Below, in pieces: positions 32,501 to 45,516 of a DNA stretch of 64,000 bases (the first letter of the stretch is position 1; every line of letters starts with the position of its first letter). The translations under genes were made by a program, and so were the position numbers. Below the pieces are notes generated by a model, which saw nothing but the letters and a program-made list of their open reading frames with translations, was not told where the DNA came from and ran no database searches. Origin of the DNA: Archegozetes longisetosus (lineage: Eukaryota; Arthropoda; Arachnida; Sarcoptiformes; Trhypochthoniidae); contig JAEMBT020000006.1 in the NCBI GenBank assembly GCA_018873245.2, positions 13,734,387 through 13,798,386 of the forward strand, given 5' to 3'.

Positions 32501-35500
32501 GTTTAACATTGTGACTCGAGAATGAGTTTTATTTTTACAGCTACTACTCACTGATAAAAATATTTATGGTTCATTAACTTGAAAATAGATAAGTGGCAAA
32601 ATTTATGAATTGGAAACCGAATAAGTAGAAAATTCGAGGTCTACAAATTCAATCACAAATTCAATCACAAATTCAATCTGCCAATATGAATAACTCTAAT
32701 ATTATATAATCATTTTGAACTTTAGCCAAGTCCTTGCCATCAAATAATCAAAAGACAAAACAAAGTTAAACTAGCGATAAAAAAGTCGAGTCATTACCAA
32801 TCACACACAAATGCGTGCATCATAGCTGCGATGATCCCAATTATATGACAATAACAAAAAAGTAAATAATCACAACAAAACAGTTTGTTCGCAACTCAAG
32901 TGGAAAAACACGAGAGAGTAGTTTAACTTTTTATCATAGAAAAACTGACTATTTTTTACTTTGGAAAATAACAGACATAAACTCAACCAAACTATAAACA
33001 ATTATCACTCAGATTAGCGGTAGAGAAAAAACTAAACTCATAGTGTTTATGGTGAATAAGTTAGAACTCGAAAACAATATTGAAGTACATTCTTATTTGT
33101 TTGAAAAGTTTGTTGGCAATCATAAAAACCTTACGCACTAATCAAGTTCTCGAACAGGACTGACAAGACTGGCAGCTGTATAACTGGCGTTCAATACTTT
33201 GCTGTGAGTTAGGTCAGCAGCATCAACAAAATAGACTCGAAACCCACTTTTTTGGTGGTGCCAACGCTCCTCCCTTACAATCTTAAAAGACTGTTAGACC
33301 TGTAAGAGAAGGTACTGTATATTTATATACATAAGCTTCATATTAGATGCATATATATATATATATAACGGCCAACACAATGCTGTAAATGCTGCTAAAG
33401 GTTTTATAAGCCTGAGCTCCTATTCATCAGCAATCATTGTTTATACCTTAAGGCTAGAAGATCCAACACATTTAATATAATAATACATTTAGAAAAAAGT
33501 TTTTGCCCCCATTCTTAGCATCAATTTCTATTGTTTGAGAGAAAAACGCTTCAGCAGTTATTTATAGCTCGAGTTTCTCAAGTTTTTCGATCAAAACTTA
33601 TTTTGCTGGCAAATTAATTTAATTAAATGAAATTTTCGTTTTATTTATAGCCATATTAAGTATACAATAGAAAATTGTGAACGTGATAAAGTCAGGCGCC
33701 AAGATATCGTTATCGATGCAACGGTTAAGGTAGTCATTCATATAGACCCTAAGATATTGCATATGAAGCGCATCGTTTATTGATGCAACGGTTGGTGAAA
33801 AAGTGAAACATTAGACATAATTGCCATATCATTAATGCCATTGTCATTAACATAGCAAAAACCTGTCAGCTATTCATACTGTTGATCGCATCAAACAATT
33901 GAATCTACTTCTTATTAACTCGCAATATGGGCATATGTTTCATGTTTTATGAAATGTGTGCACCAAATGCGTTTTGGGAGAAACTATCGGTTACAATGTC
34001 TACATTTTTTTCAACCGTTCTTCGATTCACAATCAATTTCAAAGTAGATTAGATTGCGAGCGAAAAGTTTGTTATTAAACAATATAAAATTGCATTATCT
34101 AACGTGCAATGGTAAGAGTGAAAAATAAGACTTGTGATAAGTTAAGCCAGTATTTGTCACAAACATCACTGAACAGCATCTCAATTCTACAAGAGATTAA
34201 TAGCTTCAGATTAATAATTTTGTTTTTGTTTTTGCTCATTTAACAATAATTTTGTGCACCTGAATATTAATTTTATCTAGGAATTAAAAATAGCTGACAT
34301 AAGGTAAATACTTAATGATTACAGCAACTGCTTTTTGCTCGTAATCAGCTTAAACAAAGTTAAATAGTAAAATTCTAAAATTATTCACAATATATCAATT
34401 TTTTAAATTATAACCAAATACAACTCAATTTTCAACGTTTGCGAGCACCAAATTAGATATTTTCAGCCAAATACGTTTAAGTACTGGCATTAACTAATGT
34501 GTAACTTCTTATTTAGAAACTTAACAAAACTAAAAATAATTGAAACTTTCCCCACAAATATAAGTTACTTTTCTTTTATGGTTTGAAACGACCGAAAATA
34601 TTTCGAAACCAAAAATCTCTTTGGTGAACATCTGCTCAATGGAGATATGCGAGTAAATAGGACTTGAGGGGACTTTACACAAAACGGCAGACTTTGGGCA
34701 TTCCTAGGGGTCGAATAGCACACGTTCAGCACACGAACAACTGCCAAAACACGTACCGACGAATTATTAGCTTTTCATCTTTTTTGATATCGGATTATAT
34801 CACAAATTACTAAATCATTTTAGCTTTTTCAAAAACTTTCATCACGATCAGACGATCAGCATCTGGTAAATTACAGAAACTTTTCTCAGAAACGATGCTT
34901 TGATTAAAAGTTCGAGAAATTTGTTTCTTAGATTTTATTTCATTAGTTGTTTGAAAATAGTTTGCGAAATTTGGCGAAATGGGAAAAGAAATATAGCCTA
35001 GAGGAAGTCAATAACAAAAACGTGGCACTCATTGAGCAGCTGTCGCTTCTTTAGTCCCTCTGAGTTCAAAGTGATATCACAGTATTTCGCTAATCAAGTG
35101 AAATGCGGGCACAAACCTTGTTATATGTTGATTGTTGGCTCTAAAACGATCCTATGAAATAGTGATCACCTGCCTCTGCATTATGACTGCTTTGCACATA
35201 TAACCACAAAGAAAATGTGTGGCTCTTCGCTAAAAACACAACATCTGACAGAAGGTAAAAGAAGTGGTTACAGATAACGGCAGTTACTTAATCACCGCAA
35301 CGTGCCCGGCCTTCAGTTTAGCGAACTTGTATTCGATCTTAAGAATTTATGACTTGAACAACATTTTAAAAACTGAATAAAATTAAGCTCAACTAAAGAA
35401 TGAAATTGAAACAGCGCAAAAATAATATTTGCTTCCTTCGAGAATTAAAATATAATCGTTTGGCAAATTATAAAAACATCATTCACATCACATCTTTAGA

Positions 35501-38500
35501 TCATATTTGAGATTACGAGCTGTATATGAGTTATTAAAACTGTCGTCGGCTTTGTAATTATATCTGTTTATCCCTGGAACTCATTTTAGACTTTAGTAAT
35601 AAAAGTTATTTGAGGCTCGGTCCCAAATTGAAGTAAGGGAAACGATAATAAACAGTAATAATAATAATAAAAGTAACTAATTTACCAGTATCCTTACTTC
35701 CAATTGAACAATACAATGTATATAGAGTTTAACTCTCTCTTCACTTTTAACAACCGAAACAAACTTTTATTATTATTATTGAAAAGCAATTATCGTTTTT
35801 TAGAAGACTTAAACCTTTTTCAACAGTAAAAAGTAATCCTCGAATGATTTAAATGAACATAAAAGTTATTGCAGTGAAAGAAAGAAAAATAATTTTTATA
35901 AACTTTTGTCAAACTGAAAAAATAAACGATTCGTTGAAATGTTTTATTGCTTGAGAAAAAGTTTAACTTCTATTATACCAAACGTTAAGTTTAGAAAAGA
36001 ATTTACTGAACAATTTATTTCCTTCAAAAGGAACAAAATATAAAAGATTAAACATTTTCTGAGAATTTTTCTCAAATCAATTCATGTCAAGAATTTTGAT
36101 CCAGAAGTTAGTTGCTTTTCAGGGACTCGTATTCGCTTCATTCGTAATAATCTGTGAAAATCTGTATAAGCATACGGAATAACATAATAATAAAATAGGA
36201 AATTTTATTCGATGCAAATGTTGAGCGAAAATAGTAAAAAACAGAGAATTATAAATTTTAGGAATAGCTAAGTCAGTCAAGGAAACAAATTTACGACTTA
36301 TTATTGAAGAGAAACTTTAAGGTCAAGTGTATTATATTGGGAGGTTTAGAGAACGCAAAACAAATATTAAGTAATATCAAGCCCAGTCAATAGTCTCTCC
36401 GTTTGGTCCATTGCAACATCTTATGCTCAACATATGTCACTGATTGGCGTCTTTTTGAAAAAGGCGACAAAATCCCCTAAAGGAAGTGGAGGAAGTTGGA
36501 AATGATGGCTAAGGAAAAAAGGGCAACAGGAAACCGCTCCTCACGACTCTCAAGCAGAACATTGACATTGGGAATATACCACTAGAGAGGTTAACGATGT
36601 AATCATACGGAGTACGAATGCAAGCCTCAAGCTTCATTAAAGTCTCAATCACACAACAATCTAACATCAAGTGCTTCATCAGTATTACAATTACAGGTTT
36701 ATTAACTGAACGCTATTAATTGCAACCAATTAGAAAGTTAAATTGAGAAATTATCTAACTTTTCTTATACAAATTGATTTTGTTTTCGTTTTGCGTCAAT
36801 TCTGTTTGGATCACTGTTAAGAAACTTTAGTTTAATATTAGCTATTATTATCCAAACTATTTTCAAACTGAGTGCCTTACTAAATGGTAATATGAGATGC
36901 TAAGGAAAGGTTGCTTAAGATGTATTTTTTCTGTAGTTATTTTCTGTAGTTAGGGCGAAGAGGAAGGAGAGATCAAAATCAATTTTCGCTTCAATGAATT
37001 GCAACATAAGTGAGTGAAAGGTTGGGAAACGACACTAACAGGATATGCAGGAAGTGCTTATGTGATTGCTCTCTAAAGTCTGTTCGAATAAAAGTTGAAC
37101 TTAAATCTAGAGTCTGAGCAAGTTTCAAATGTATAATCAATAAGAAAATAAGATATATAACTGAGATAAAAGTTTCAAACTCATAAGTTGAATCAGCGTT
37201 CAACCCTAGATTTGATAGCATTGAGACAAATATCTGATTCTAAAACTAGCTCTTGTAAGATAGGTTAATTTTAAAGTTCAACTTGATTAAGAAGCAGAGT
37301 AATGTTTCAAGCTTTGTTTGTGTTCTAGTCTGTACTTATTTCTCAAGTTTATTCCTACATAAGAAAAACTTGAAATATATCAAATACAGTAGTAAATCGA
37401 ACAGTGAACCACTGGAGACCAATGTTCAAACATTTACCATAAAGAGGTTTCAATATAAACAAGTTAACTGTGTCGAGGTACTACTGTATACTCTATTGAA
37501 AAGTTATCGTCAAAAGCAATAATTGTTAGAATTGGAAACTTTAGTACAGTTCGTGACATCAAACAACTATTAATTTGATAATAATTGAAAACACGAATCT
37601 TTTCAATTTATTAAATTTAAAAAAGAAACAACGAAAATCAAATCAAATTTCTATGCTATTTGTGGTCCATTTTAAAAACTCATAACTTGTTCTACTTTTA
37701 GACAAAAGACTAAAAAACATAAATCAAAATTGAATTACATTTTCTATTGTTTAATCTAAATGCAAAATATAAGCTCAAAGTATTATTTATTGCAATATTT
37801 CGTTTGCAATTCAATCCATTACTAATTGGTTTGTGTTTATATAACATGTGAGTAAATAATAAGACAAAAGTGCTCATTATTGGCACAAACATATCATAGC
37901 ATATTTTTACTGTTAGCCAAACCTCAGCTCAAACCTAAATCGTATTTATTGATAGTAATAATAATAATCCTTTGCAGTCGTCATGACAGAGCTACAGATA
38001 AGATATCATGTTATGAAGACATTAAACGTGAAAATATATGGCTTAAGAAAACGGCAAACAGGAATAGGTTAGGTTATTGAGATATCAAACGTATCCACTT
38101 TTGCCTCTAAATATATGGTTTACGAAATCTTCCAAATTTTCAATAATTACTATGATCGTTCAGCTTTAAACAACCACAATTTGTTTTATTCAATACAATT
38201 GAATAAAACCTCGATATTAATGGTTCTTACTTGGAAGCGCTCACAATTGAATGCAAGGCTTGTTTCAAATTTTGTATAACTGAGTATTAGATATTTAAGG
38301 GCTTTTAGACTTGTATCCTAAGATTTTGAAAATAGATATCTAGAAATTGATGGGTAAAAATAAAAGGTGTAATATTTTATAAGTCCAATTCCGGTCATTA
38401 TAGAGTGAATGGCATAGCCATAAGTGGTTGGAACAGCACAGTTTTATGAGAAAATGAGACAAACGAAAAATAAAAGAAATCATTCGAGACAGCTCTTCAT

Positions 38501-41500
38501 GATCATTACGGAAAGTACTTGTTGTTCACATACAATTTTTGGCATTTTATTTGAGAAAAACCTTTTTTTTTCATATGAAGCTACGCGAGTTAAGTCCTAC
38601 CGATTTAAAAATGTATGACTGCTATAAATGTGTTTCTGAAAATCATCTAAAAAGAGATAGTAATGTAATGTCAATATAGATGTTAGTTAATGTTTGAAAG
38701 ATTTGCTGAAGAAATCAAGTGAATGAGTGATAGAGAAAAATAGTGTGTGTTTGTACGTATGAAACATTACTGGCATTCGCCGTAGCACTGACAGATTGAT
38801 TAGAAAAAGAGAACGAGCAATAATCAACTTGAACAACATGGCAAAAGGTCAACGTACCAAATATGATAAAAATAAGTATTTCTAGAAATCGTAACTTTAA
38901 ATCATAATATCGTTGTCTGCATCATAAACTCAATATTTAGATTATAGTTGAGCTCATTGTAAGGTATCTCCAATGCTATTAAGTAGTAGTTTTCAGTCTG
39001 TTATCGTTTTGTTCGCTTAATTCATATAAATAAATAAAATGAATTTTTTCTCATTTTCATCGACAAAATACTAGTATTATAACAATGTAAGCGATCTATT
39101 CTTGTTCTTTCTTTTGTTGAGTTCAATCGATTGGATGAGTGCAAAGATTGGCTTGAAAAGAATAAGGTTTGCTAGTGATCTGCTCGAATGGGCGGCTCAA
39201 TAGTGTTGATGCTTTGCTCCATTTTTGACCATTCAATTCGATTCAAGTTCGAGATAATAGACCAAAATAAGAATGCCAACTTACAATAGAATTAATAGTA
39301 GAGTTGATTGCTAAGTCTTGGAAAAGACTTTCAGCATTTGTCTCATCGATTAATACATAAGTTGAAGTTACCTCAACTTTTTCTAATAATATCCACTTTT
39401 AGTTATTGCAGCCAATTACTGCGTCAATACAACATTGAATAACATTTTTAATAAGTAACAATTGCCAGTAGTACGAGAAAAGCTATTGTTTGTGAAAACA
39501 GAGAGAAAATGTCTTTTTCTAGTTTTGTCCAACACTCGAATTTGAGTGCTTCGACTCTTACCAAAATCGACGATAAGTTTAGTTCAATATAAACACCTAG
39601 AATCTGACCTAGTCTGTTTGAGGTGAATCAATGTAGGCAAGAATGAGTTGTATCTGAGAAATGATCATTTCAAATTGAAACTTTCAGGTCATTTCGAGTA
39701 GAAAAGCAACTTAAATTTAATTAATAAAAGCTAAACAATATGAAAGTTTGCGCATCTATTTATCATATCGCAGATAGTTTTCTATTGTGTTAGATAATAC
39801 TAGAAACAATATTCTGTGATATAATTAAAATAAATGTTAGATTAAACTAATATTCCGTAGTATGCTCGGAAAGCCTTAATTATTTCTGGACATAATTAAT
39901 ATTTTTGAAATGCTTCATTTCGAAAATAAAACAGCTGTTTCTGTGAAAGATAAAATCTCTCCAAAATAGCTTCAATGCTGTCCTTTAACAGATAAATTCT
40001 TATTCAATAAATTATTAAATGAGCAATTTTCAGCCAATTCAATTCAGCCTTATTTCAAATAAATCATTCATAATAGACTTCATTTTGTATTCATTCGTTT
40101 CATACATTCGCAGATTCGGTTCTAAATAATAATTTGCAACGAGTAAAAATTCAAATCTTACTTATTATAATAAATTTCAAATTCAATTTGCATATCATAT
40201 GAGAATTGATAGTTTGGTCGAAAGTAAAGAATCAAAATGAGAAAATATCAAATCATGAATGCTTAAGATTTTAGAAGCTGTCAATCGAGCGGCAGATAAA
40301 ACTTAGAAACAGAGTATTAAATAGTAGTTGCCCTAAAATAGAGATATTTGACGAGAAGCGCCTCTCTATGGGATGAACAAATGATGCGAAGACTGACATG
40401 AAAAATAGTAGACACTCATCACAGATGACAAAGTGTGAGAATAGGTTAGACTGCAAAAAACTAGTAATCAAATACAAGTATAAAGCACAAAAACATCAAA
40501 TCAGACAAAAAATTAAGTCAAACAAATATAGACACAAACAGATGATGAAAGAATGGCTCACATCATAGATAAGTGATTGAAGTTAACGCTCAAAAAGAAT
40601 AGAGAAAAATAAGAAAACTAAAAGTCATGTCAAAATTGAAAGCAAGTTTTTTTGGTTTTTTGTTTTTGAATACACGTAAAATTTGAGTGAAGTAACTATT
40701 TATAATGGAAAAAAGGTTTGGTTTGTGACTGTGTTAACTTAAGTGCCTCAATGAACAAAATAAAATTCAATTTGAATTTACATAAACAAAACATGTTTTC
40801 AGACATAAGATATCTAATGAAAACTGAATAAAAATGCAAAAATAGGAATATAACAATTTTGTTTAGACCTCAGTACAGTAATCAAAAATTGAGATAAAAG
40901 TTTTTCTAGTCAATTTCTCTTTAAAAATATCTACTCTCCGGATGAGTCAAAATATACTCGAATTAATGAAATGATCGATTAAATTACTTAAGAGTTTGGA
41001 GACATAATGAAAGCGTTTTCTCGATAAAAATAGATAATGTTGCGAACAATAGTTTGGGATAGTCACAAAAGTGACTAAACAATGAAAAAAGAACGAGAAG
41101 CTATACAAGGAACAAATCGACTAACATTGAAAAAAGAGAACAAAGCCCAGGGTTTTGGCCCCAAACTTGTTTTGCTGTAGATATTATTGCATTACAATAA
41201 TATCTCTAACATAACACTTCACAACAACACACAAACGCTATAGAGAGAAGTTGAACAAAAGGGGCCAATGAAAAAACCTGCGAGAACGTAAATGCATATT
41301 ATATTGCATTACTTGGAATCAATACTAAGGTTAGAGCCAACAGACAGAAAAGGGGAATACACTCTAGAGTAGAAGCGACTACTGTATTATTTGCAAAATA
41401 AAACTAGTCATTCAAATGCTTTCAAATGTATAAAACACGGATCAGAATCACTGCTACAATAATCCATTCATGTTTCTCATTTCAAATTGCACTCCAATTC

Positions 41501-44500
41501 TTCAATTCTTCAATTGTTTTTCGCGTAAATCAAACAAATGTTTTTGTTTAAAATCATATAAAACACCATTTTATATACTGAGAAAAGCTTTCAGTTGTTT
41601 CAGTGAAACAACATTTTTAAATTAAAGGCAAACGCAATGAATGAGTCTCTTTTAATTTGTCAACTTGTACACTATTTGGGTTTTGCAACTAAAACCAATC
41701 TTTTTATACATTCAAACATTGTAACAAAACGAGAAAAACTAAACTATTCTCAATTGAAGCTATATATATACTGAACAGTTGGTGCAATCAAATTTCAACT
41801 GTATTTCAAGCTATTAAATGCTTTTTCTATTAAATAACGCTTTGATCAAAAAAAAAGTTGAATTGTTCGAGAAGAAAAAGTTTAGATGTGATTGTAACAT
41901 CGGTTGCCTTTAGTCATCAAACTTATCGGTCTATTCTTATAATACTATATAAGAGTAGAAAATAATAAATCATTGCATAAAACACAGAATGGGATCGCGA
42001 AAAATCAGAAGCTTTAAGGATAAGACCAAAAATCGATAGCCACGTCGTCAGTTGTTAATGGCCTCAACAAACTGTATGCAAATATTGGCTCCTAATTAAA
42101 TAAGGGATTGTGCGCAATATTCTAAAAAATCAGAGCAAACAAAGCAACGCAAGAAAGGCAACAGAGGAGAGAATAAGACGTTCATCAACATCATAACAGA
42201 AGAAGGGACAAAATAATGGCTGTGCAAATCTTATATATAAATATTGCTTAGCAGAAGACAATGCATTAATGTGTCCATTAATGAAACAATAGATGTTTGA
42301 TTGCCTTTTTTGGTGGCAAATTAAACTCAGTTTGGGATTGTTTAGGTGGGCATGTTTTCAGGACTTTATATTAGGCTATATTAGGCTTTAGTTTAGAAAT
42401 AAAACGAGAAAATGTCATCTAAAATAAGAATTAAGACAAACGAATAGTGTGTAAGCCATAAGTTATAAAAAATGTTTCCTTTTCTCGATAGAAAATGTCG
42501 TGCAAAAGGCATTACGTGAATAAGTCATTTATTATGTAATATATATTTACGATTGAAATATGAACAAAACAGAGTAATACTAACTCTATATTAGAAACAA
42601 TATAAGAAAGGTATTATTGATGATCTCTTTATAAATCGAAATAGGTATTACTTTTGTTTCTTTTGTTCGAGTGTATAACAGCAATGTGTTATGTTCAGAG
42701 CCAAAGTATACCAAACCAACCATTCAATTAGTATAAGCAATTTATTTGTTTGACTAAATTTTACTCGACAAGCACTTTTTGTAATTCAAGGATTTGCATA
42801 CGTCTTACTGCGATATATATATTTAGATTGATTCATACATTTGATACCAAAAAAGCTATACGTTTGCCAATTAGGTTGTACAAAATGTAGGATTATATTC
42901 TTAATTAGATTTTGTAATCAAGCTTTTTTTCATTAGAATAAAAACATGCAAAACATAATCAAAAGGATCTTAGGGATACTTCCAACTATTTATATAGTCA
43001 ATACAGATATAAAACACTACATAATTACGATAAATGCGCTAATCTCACAATTATGACAGTATTTAATCGAAATATTATTCATATGATTTGATAACTAAGA
43101 CTAAGGCTTAGAGTGACGCGCGACACACTTTCATATTCATTGCCAAAGATTATAATATTTAGTCAAAGCTCCAAATTCGAGTCAATGCCATACAATCTGA
43201 ATAGGATTTGCAAAGCGAGTCACGCGTCTTTTATGTATATTTCACTTATTCATCGTACGATTAGATAGTTTATATTCCAGAAAATTTGTGAGCATATCAT
43301 TTGATTTATTAGTAATGGAACGATAGATCAATAAAAACAATTTTCCTTCGTTTATCTCGCTGTTAGCTAACTTACAACTAAATTAATAAGTTATATGAAG
43401 ATACCTTTATTTCGAAAACAAAGATTGTTATTCTGACTTGTCAGTAATGAAACGAAGCATTACAGATGAAATGAAGTATGGAAACAATAACAATACTTAA
43501 TAGCTCAATAAAACACCATTAGTGAAACACAAAAATAATCAATGAGTAAAAGTATTTTTTCATAGCTCCACTCATAAGTCGCTTTATTGCATTCGTAAGT
43601 TTAGAGTCAAATACAAGTTCTTATATAAGTTCTAACAATTGAAAGCTTTCTATTTAATACTTATACAATCTATTTAAAAATTGACCCAAAAACTGAAAAC
43701 ATTTGCTGATATCTACATCCTCTTGCATAAAATACTGACTCATGAATACATATACATTAATATGAAATCCTCTTTTCTTATTAATAAGTTTTCTACTTCT
43801 GACTGACGCTCTTTTATCTATTCACTATAAACGTTAAGAATTGGCCAGATAAATTGAATTATCTTAATACTCGATAAAACCCCAATTTCATTCCAAGAAT
43901 TTCTTCTGACAGAATCCACAAACAAAATATTTGTGGTTTAATGTCCGAAAGAGTAGAGGCTTTGCTCATTATTTATACTAATCTGACATTAAATTCATGA
44001 TAGAATCGAAACGAGGGCTAAGATGAGTGCTAACAATATTTCATCAATTTGTACGAATATTACGATTATTACTATGATTACATTGTACTGCAAAATGTAG
44101 TACAAAACAGGCAAAAATATCGTCATTAATATAAAATACGACTTTTATTATTATATAGTCGCACTACGACTGCGACGAGACGAATAAATGAAAATCCATA
44201 AAAGTCGCAGAACAGCCTCTAATTGAAAAGCCTCAAAGTCTCACTATTTTGTAATCATTAACAAATAGGAATACTCTAGTTCTTCAGTTCGATAGCTCAA
44301 CGGCACCGCATCAAGAAACTGGGGGTAACAACTCAAGTGATAATAGAGATTAATAATAATGTTTGCGATCAATAGGGAGAAAACTCTTGATCAATACATA
44401 TAGAAAAACATAATAACACGACAATCAAACATCAAAATAATAAAAGAGCGAATATCAAAGTGATATATATATATATATATAGAAAGAGAGAAATGGTAAT

Positions 44501-45498
44501 AATCATGACGATATGATCCAAATCGATAATAATGACATTAATAATTTGGTAGAGAAAGAGCACGACATGAAAAGATATGAGAGTATAAGCCAATGATCAA
44601 AGAGATTAAGACAACGCGCTATAAGAAATTTGTGAGCTTTGGCAATAAAATTATATTACGAAGCATTACATTTTGGGCTAATATTGTCTTTCCAGTAATT
44701 TTGGTCCTAATATAGTATTACAATATAAGAGCAATACTTCGCTTTCGGTACGATTCGGTACTGAGGAATAATCGTTTGCTTTATTAAATTGTCAATAAAC
44801 AGAACATAAAGAATCAAAATTTGTTCAATGGCAAAAAATGTCATAACTAATAGATAAAGTGCCCAATCAAACACATCGTTAACTTAATGAAGCCAACATC
44901 GAATAACTCTATCAATTAGCAATACTTCTGCAGAATATCTACTGAGTTGCAGAATATCTACTGAGTTACAGAATATCTACTGAGTTACAGAATATCTACT
45001 GAGCTACAGAATATCTATTACTTTCAATTCAAGTTCAAATCATAGTTCAAAATCAATATTTAATCGAGTATCTAAGTCATTATTATCGTTATTGATCAGC
45101 AAATAATTGTTCTGCACAACGTATCATCAAAAGTCAAATGTTTAGAAATGCTCGAGAATTAATACGATTTTTTGATACCTATGACAGTGAGAGTCCATTA
45201 GCGATGAGATACGATCTGATGGCAGTGAGGACGTGAAATTATGATTAGCCAAAGGGACTATTTTGGCGATTGGTGACCAATGACACAGTTGACGATATCT
45301 TTCGATGTCAAATAATGGCACGTAAAACACGGCAGACAATTGTTGGTTAGAATAAATACTAGAATTAGACAACCAGACAAGTGGCACAAACGGAAAATTC
45401 ACAGTTAGATAACTGTTCGAAACACTACTAATAGGAGTACAACCGATAGCGCTATTAGTTAGCAACGAAGGTAATTGTAAGGGTGGCTTATTAGGCAT
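28425..45498 (-). CDS. SPRY domain-containing SOCS box protein, SPSB1/4 (gustavus) type
   Basis: Substrate receptor of an Elongin B/C-Cullin E3 ubiquitin ligase. Three coding exons on the minus strand: 45498-45179 (less sure), 32105-31141 and 28564-28425. The last junction is exact (GATC|GTAAGT ... TTAATAG|CC) and restores GLDPEPLPL as in human SPSB1. Core from Met199 (MGQKVSSIK), 276 aa: [13 protein letters not shown], then SPRY with the peptide-binding [17 protein letters not shown] and VWGHCE, and [11 protein letters not shown]; then a SOCS box with BC box [10 protein letters not shown] and [12 protein letters not shown] near the end. The known ligand of this pocket is the DINNN-type peptide (Vasa, Par-4, iNOS). 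The frame stays open from the acceptor at 32106 to Met199, implying an N-terminal extension; with the exon at 45 kb the product is 474 aa. A shorter 276-aa form from Met199 is possible. Core very sure. Confidence 0.95.
28565..31140 (-). other. SPSB intron 2 (2576 nt)
   Basis: The intron is bounded by GTAAGT at 31140-31135 and TTAATAG ending at 28565. It splits codon 429 (C|CC, Pro) between the SPRY and SOCS parts. It is AT-rich and contains a (GA)n microsatellite at 29543-29577. No gene or mobile element was recognised inside. Confidence 0.93.
29543..29577. repeat. (GA)n microsatellite
   Basis: An uninterrupted GA dinucleotide run of 35 bp within the intron that separates the SPRY and SOCS-box exons. 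It may be length-polymorphic. No function is suggested. Confidence 0.95.
32106..45178 (-). other. Putative SPSB intron 1 (about 13 kb)
   Basis: If the 45-kb exon is spliced to the SPRY exon, this is one very long AT-rich intron (AG|GTATCA ... TTTCAG|GTAC). It contains (AT)n runs at about 33352-33366 and 44463-44482 and a 19-bp tandem repeat at 44931-45017. A short, less AT-rich stretch at 33135-33300 on the minus strand follows a TATATAAATA motif (33334-33325) and ends at a GTAAGG donor; it could be an alternative first exon for a short isoform. Nothing else was recognised. Confidence 0.55.
44931..45017. repeat. 19-bp tandem repeat, about 4.6 copies
   Basis: The unit CAGAATATCTACTGAGTTA is repeated at 44931, 44950, 44969, 44988 and partly at 45007 with only single-base differences. 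It lies about 160 bp downstream (in transcript sense) of the donor of the putative N-terminal SPSB exon. Confidence 0.95.
45179..45498 (-). other. Putative N-terminal coding exon of the SPSB gene
   Basis: ATG at 45498 opens a frame of 106 codons plus two bases, up to a donor AG|GTATCA at 45179/45178. Joined to the SPRY exon (first base 32105) it makes an Arg codon and reads MDSHCHR then YKPFVSTN with matching phase. An in-frame TAG lies just upstream (45516-45514), which supports this start. The peptide ([19 protein letters not shown] and onwards) has no recognised domain. The long open frame in AT-rich DNA, the phase match and higher GC than neighbours favour a real exon; the donor is not a perfect consensus and no homolog was checked. 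Confidence 0.6.
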
Positions 45499-45516
45499 CT
45501 CCTCATCGGGACACTA

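Noticed and set aside
34565-34747. Minus-strand frame with higher GC, considered as an SPSB exon
   Set aside because: It lacks an ATG and a matching acceptor, and its end does not give a convincing donor in phase with the SPRY exon.
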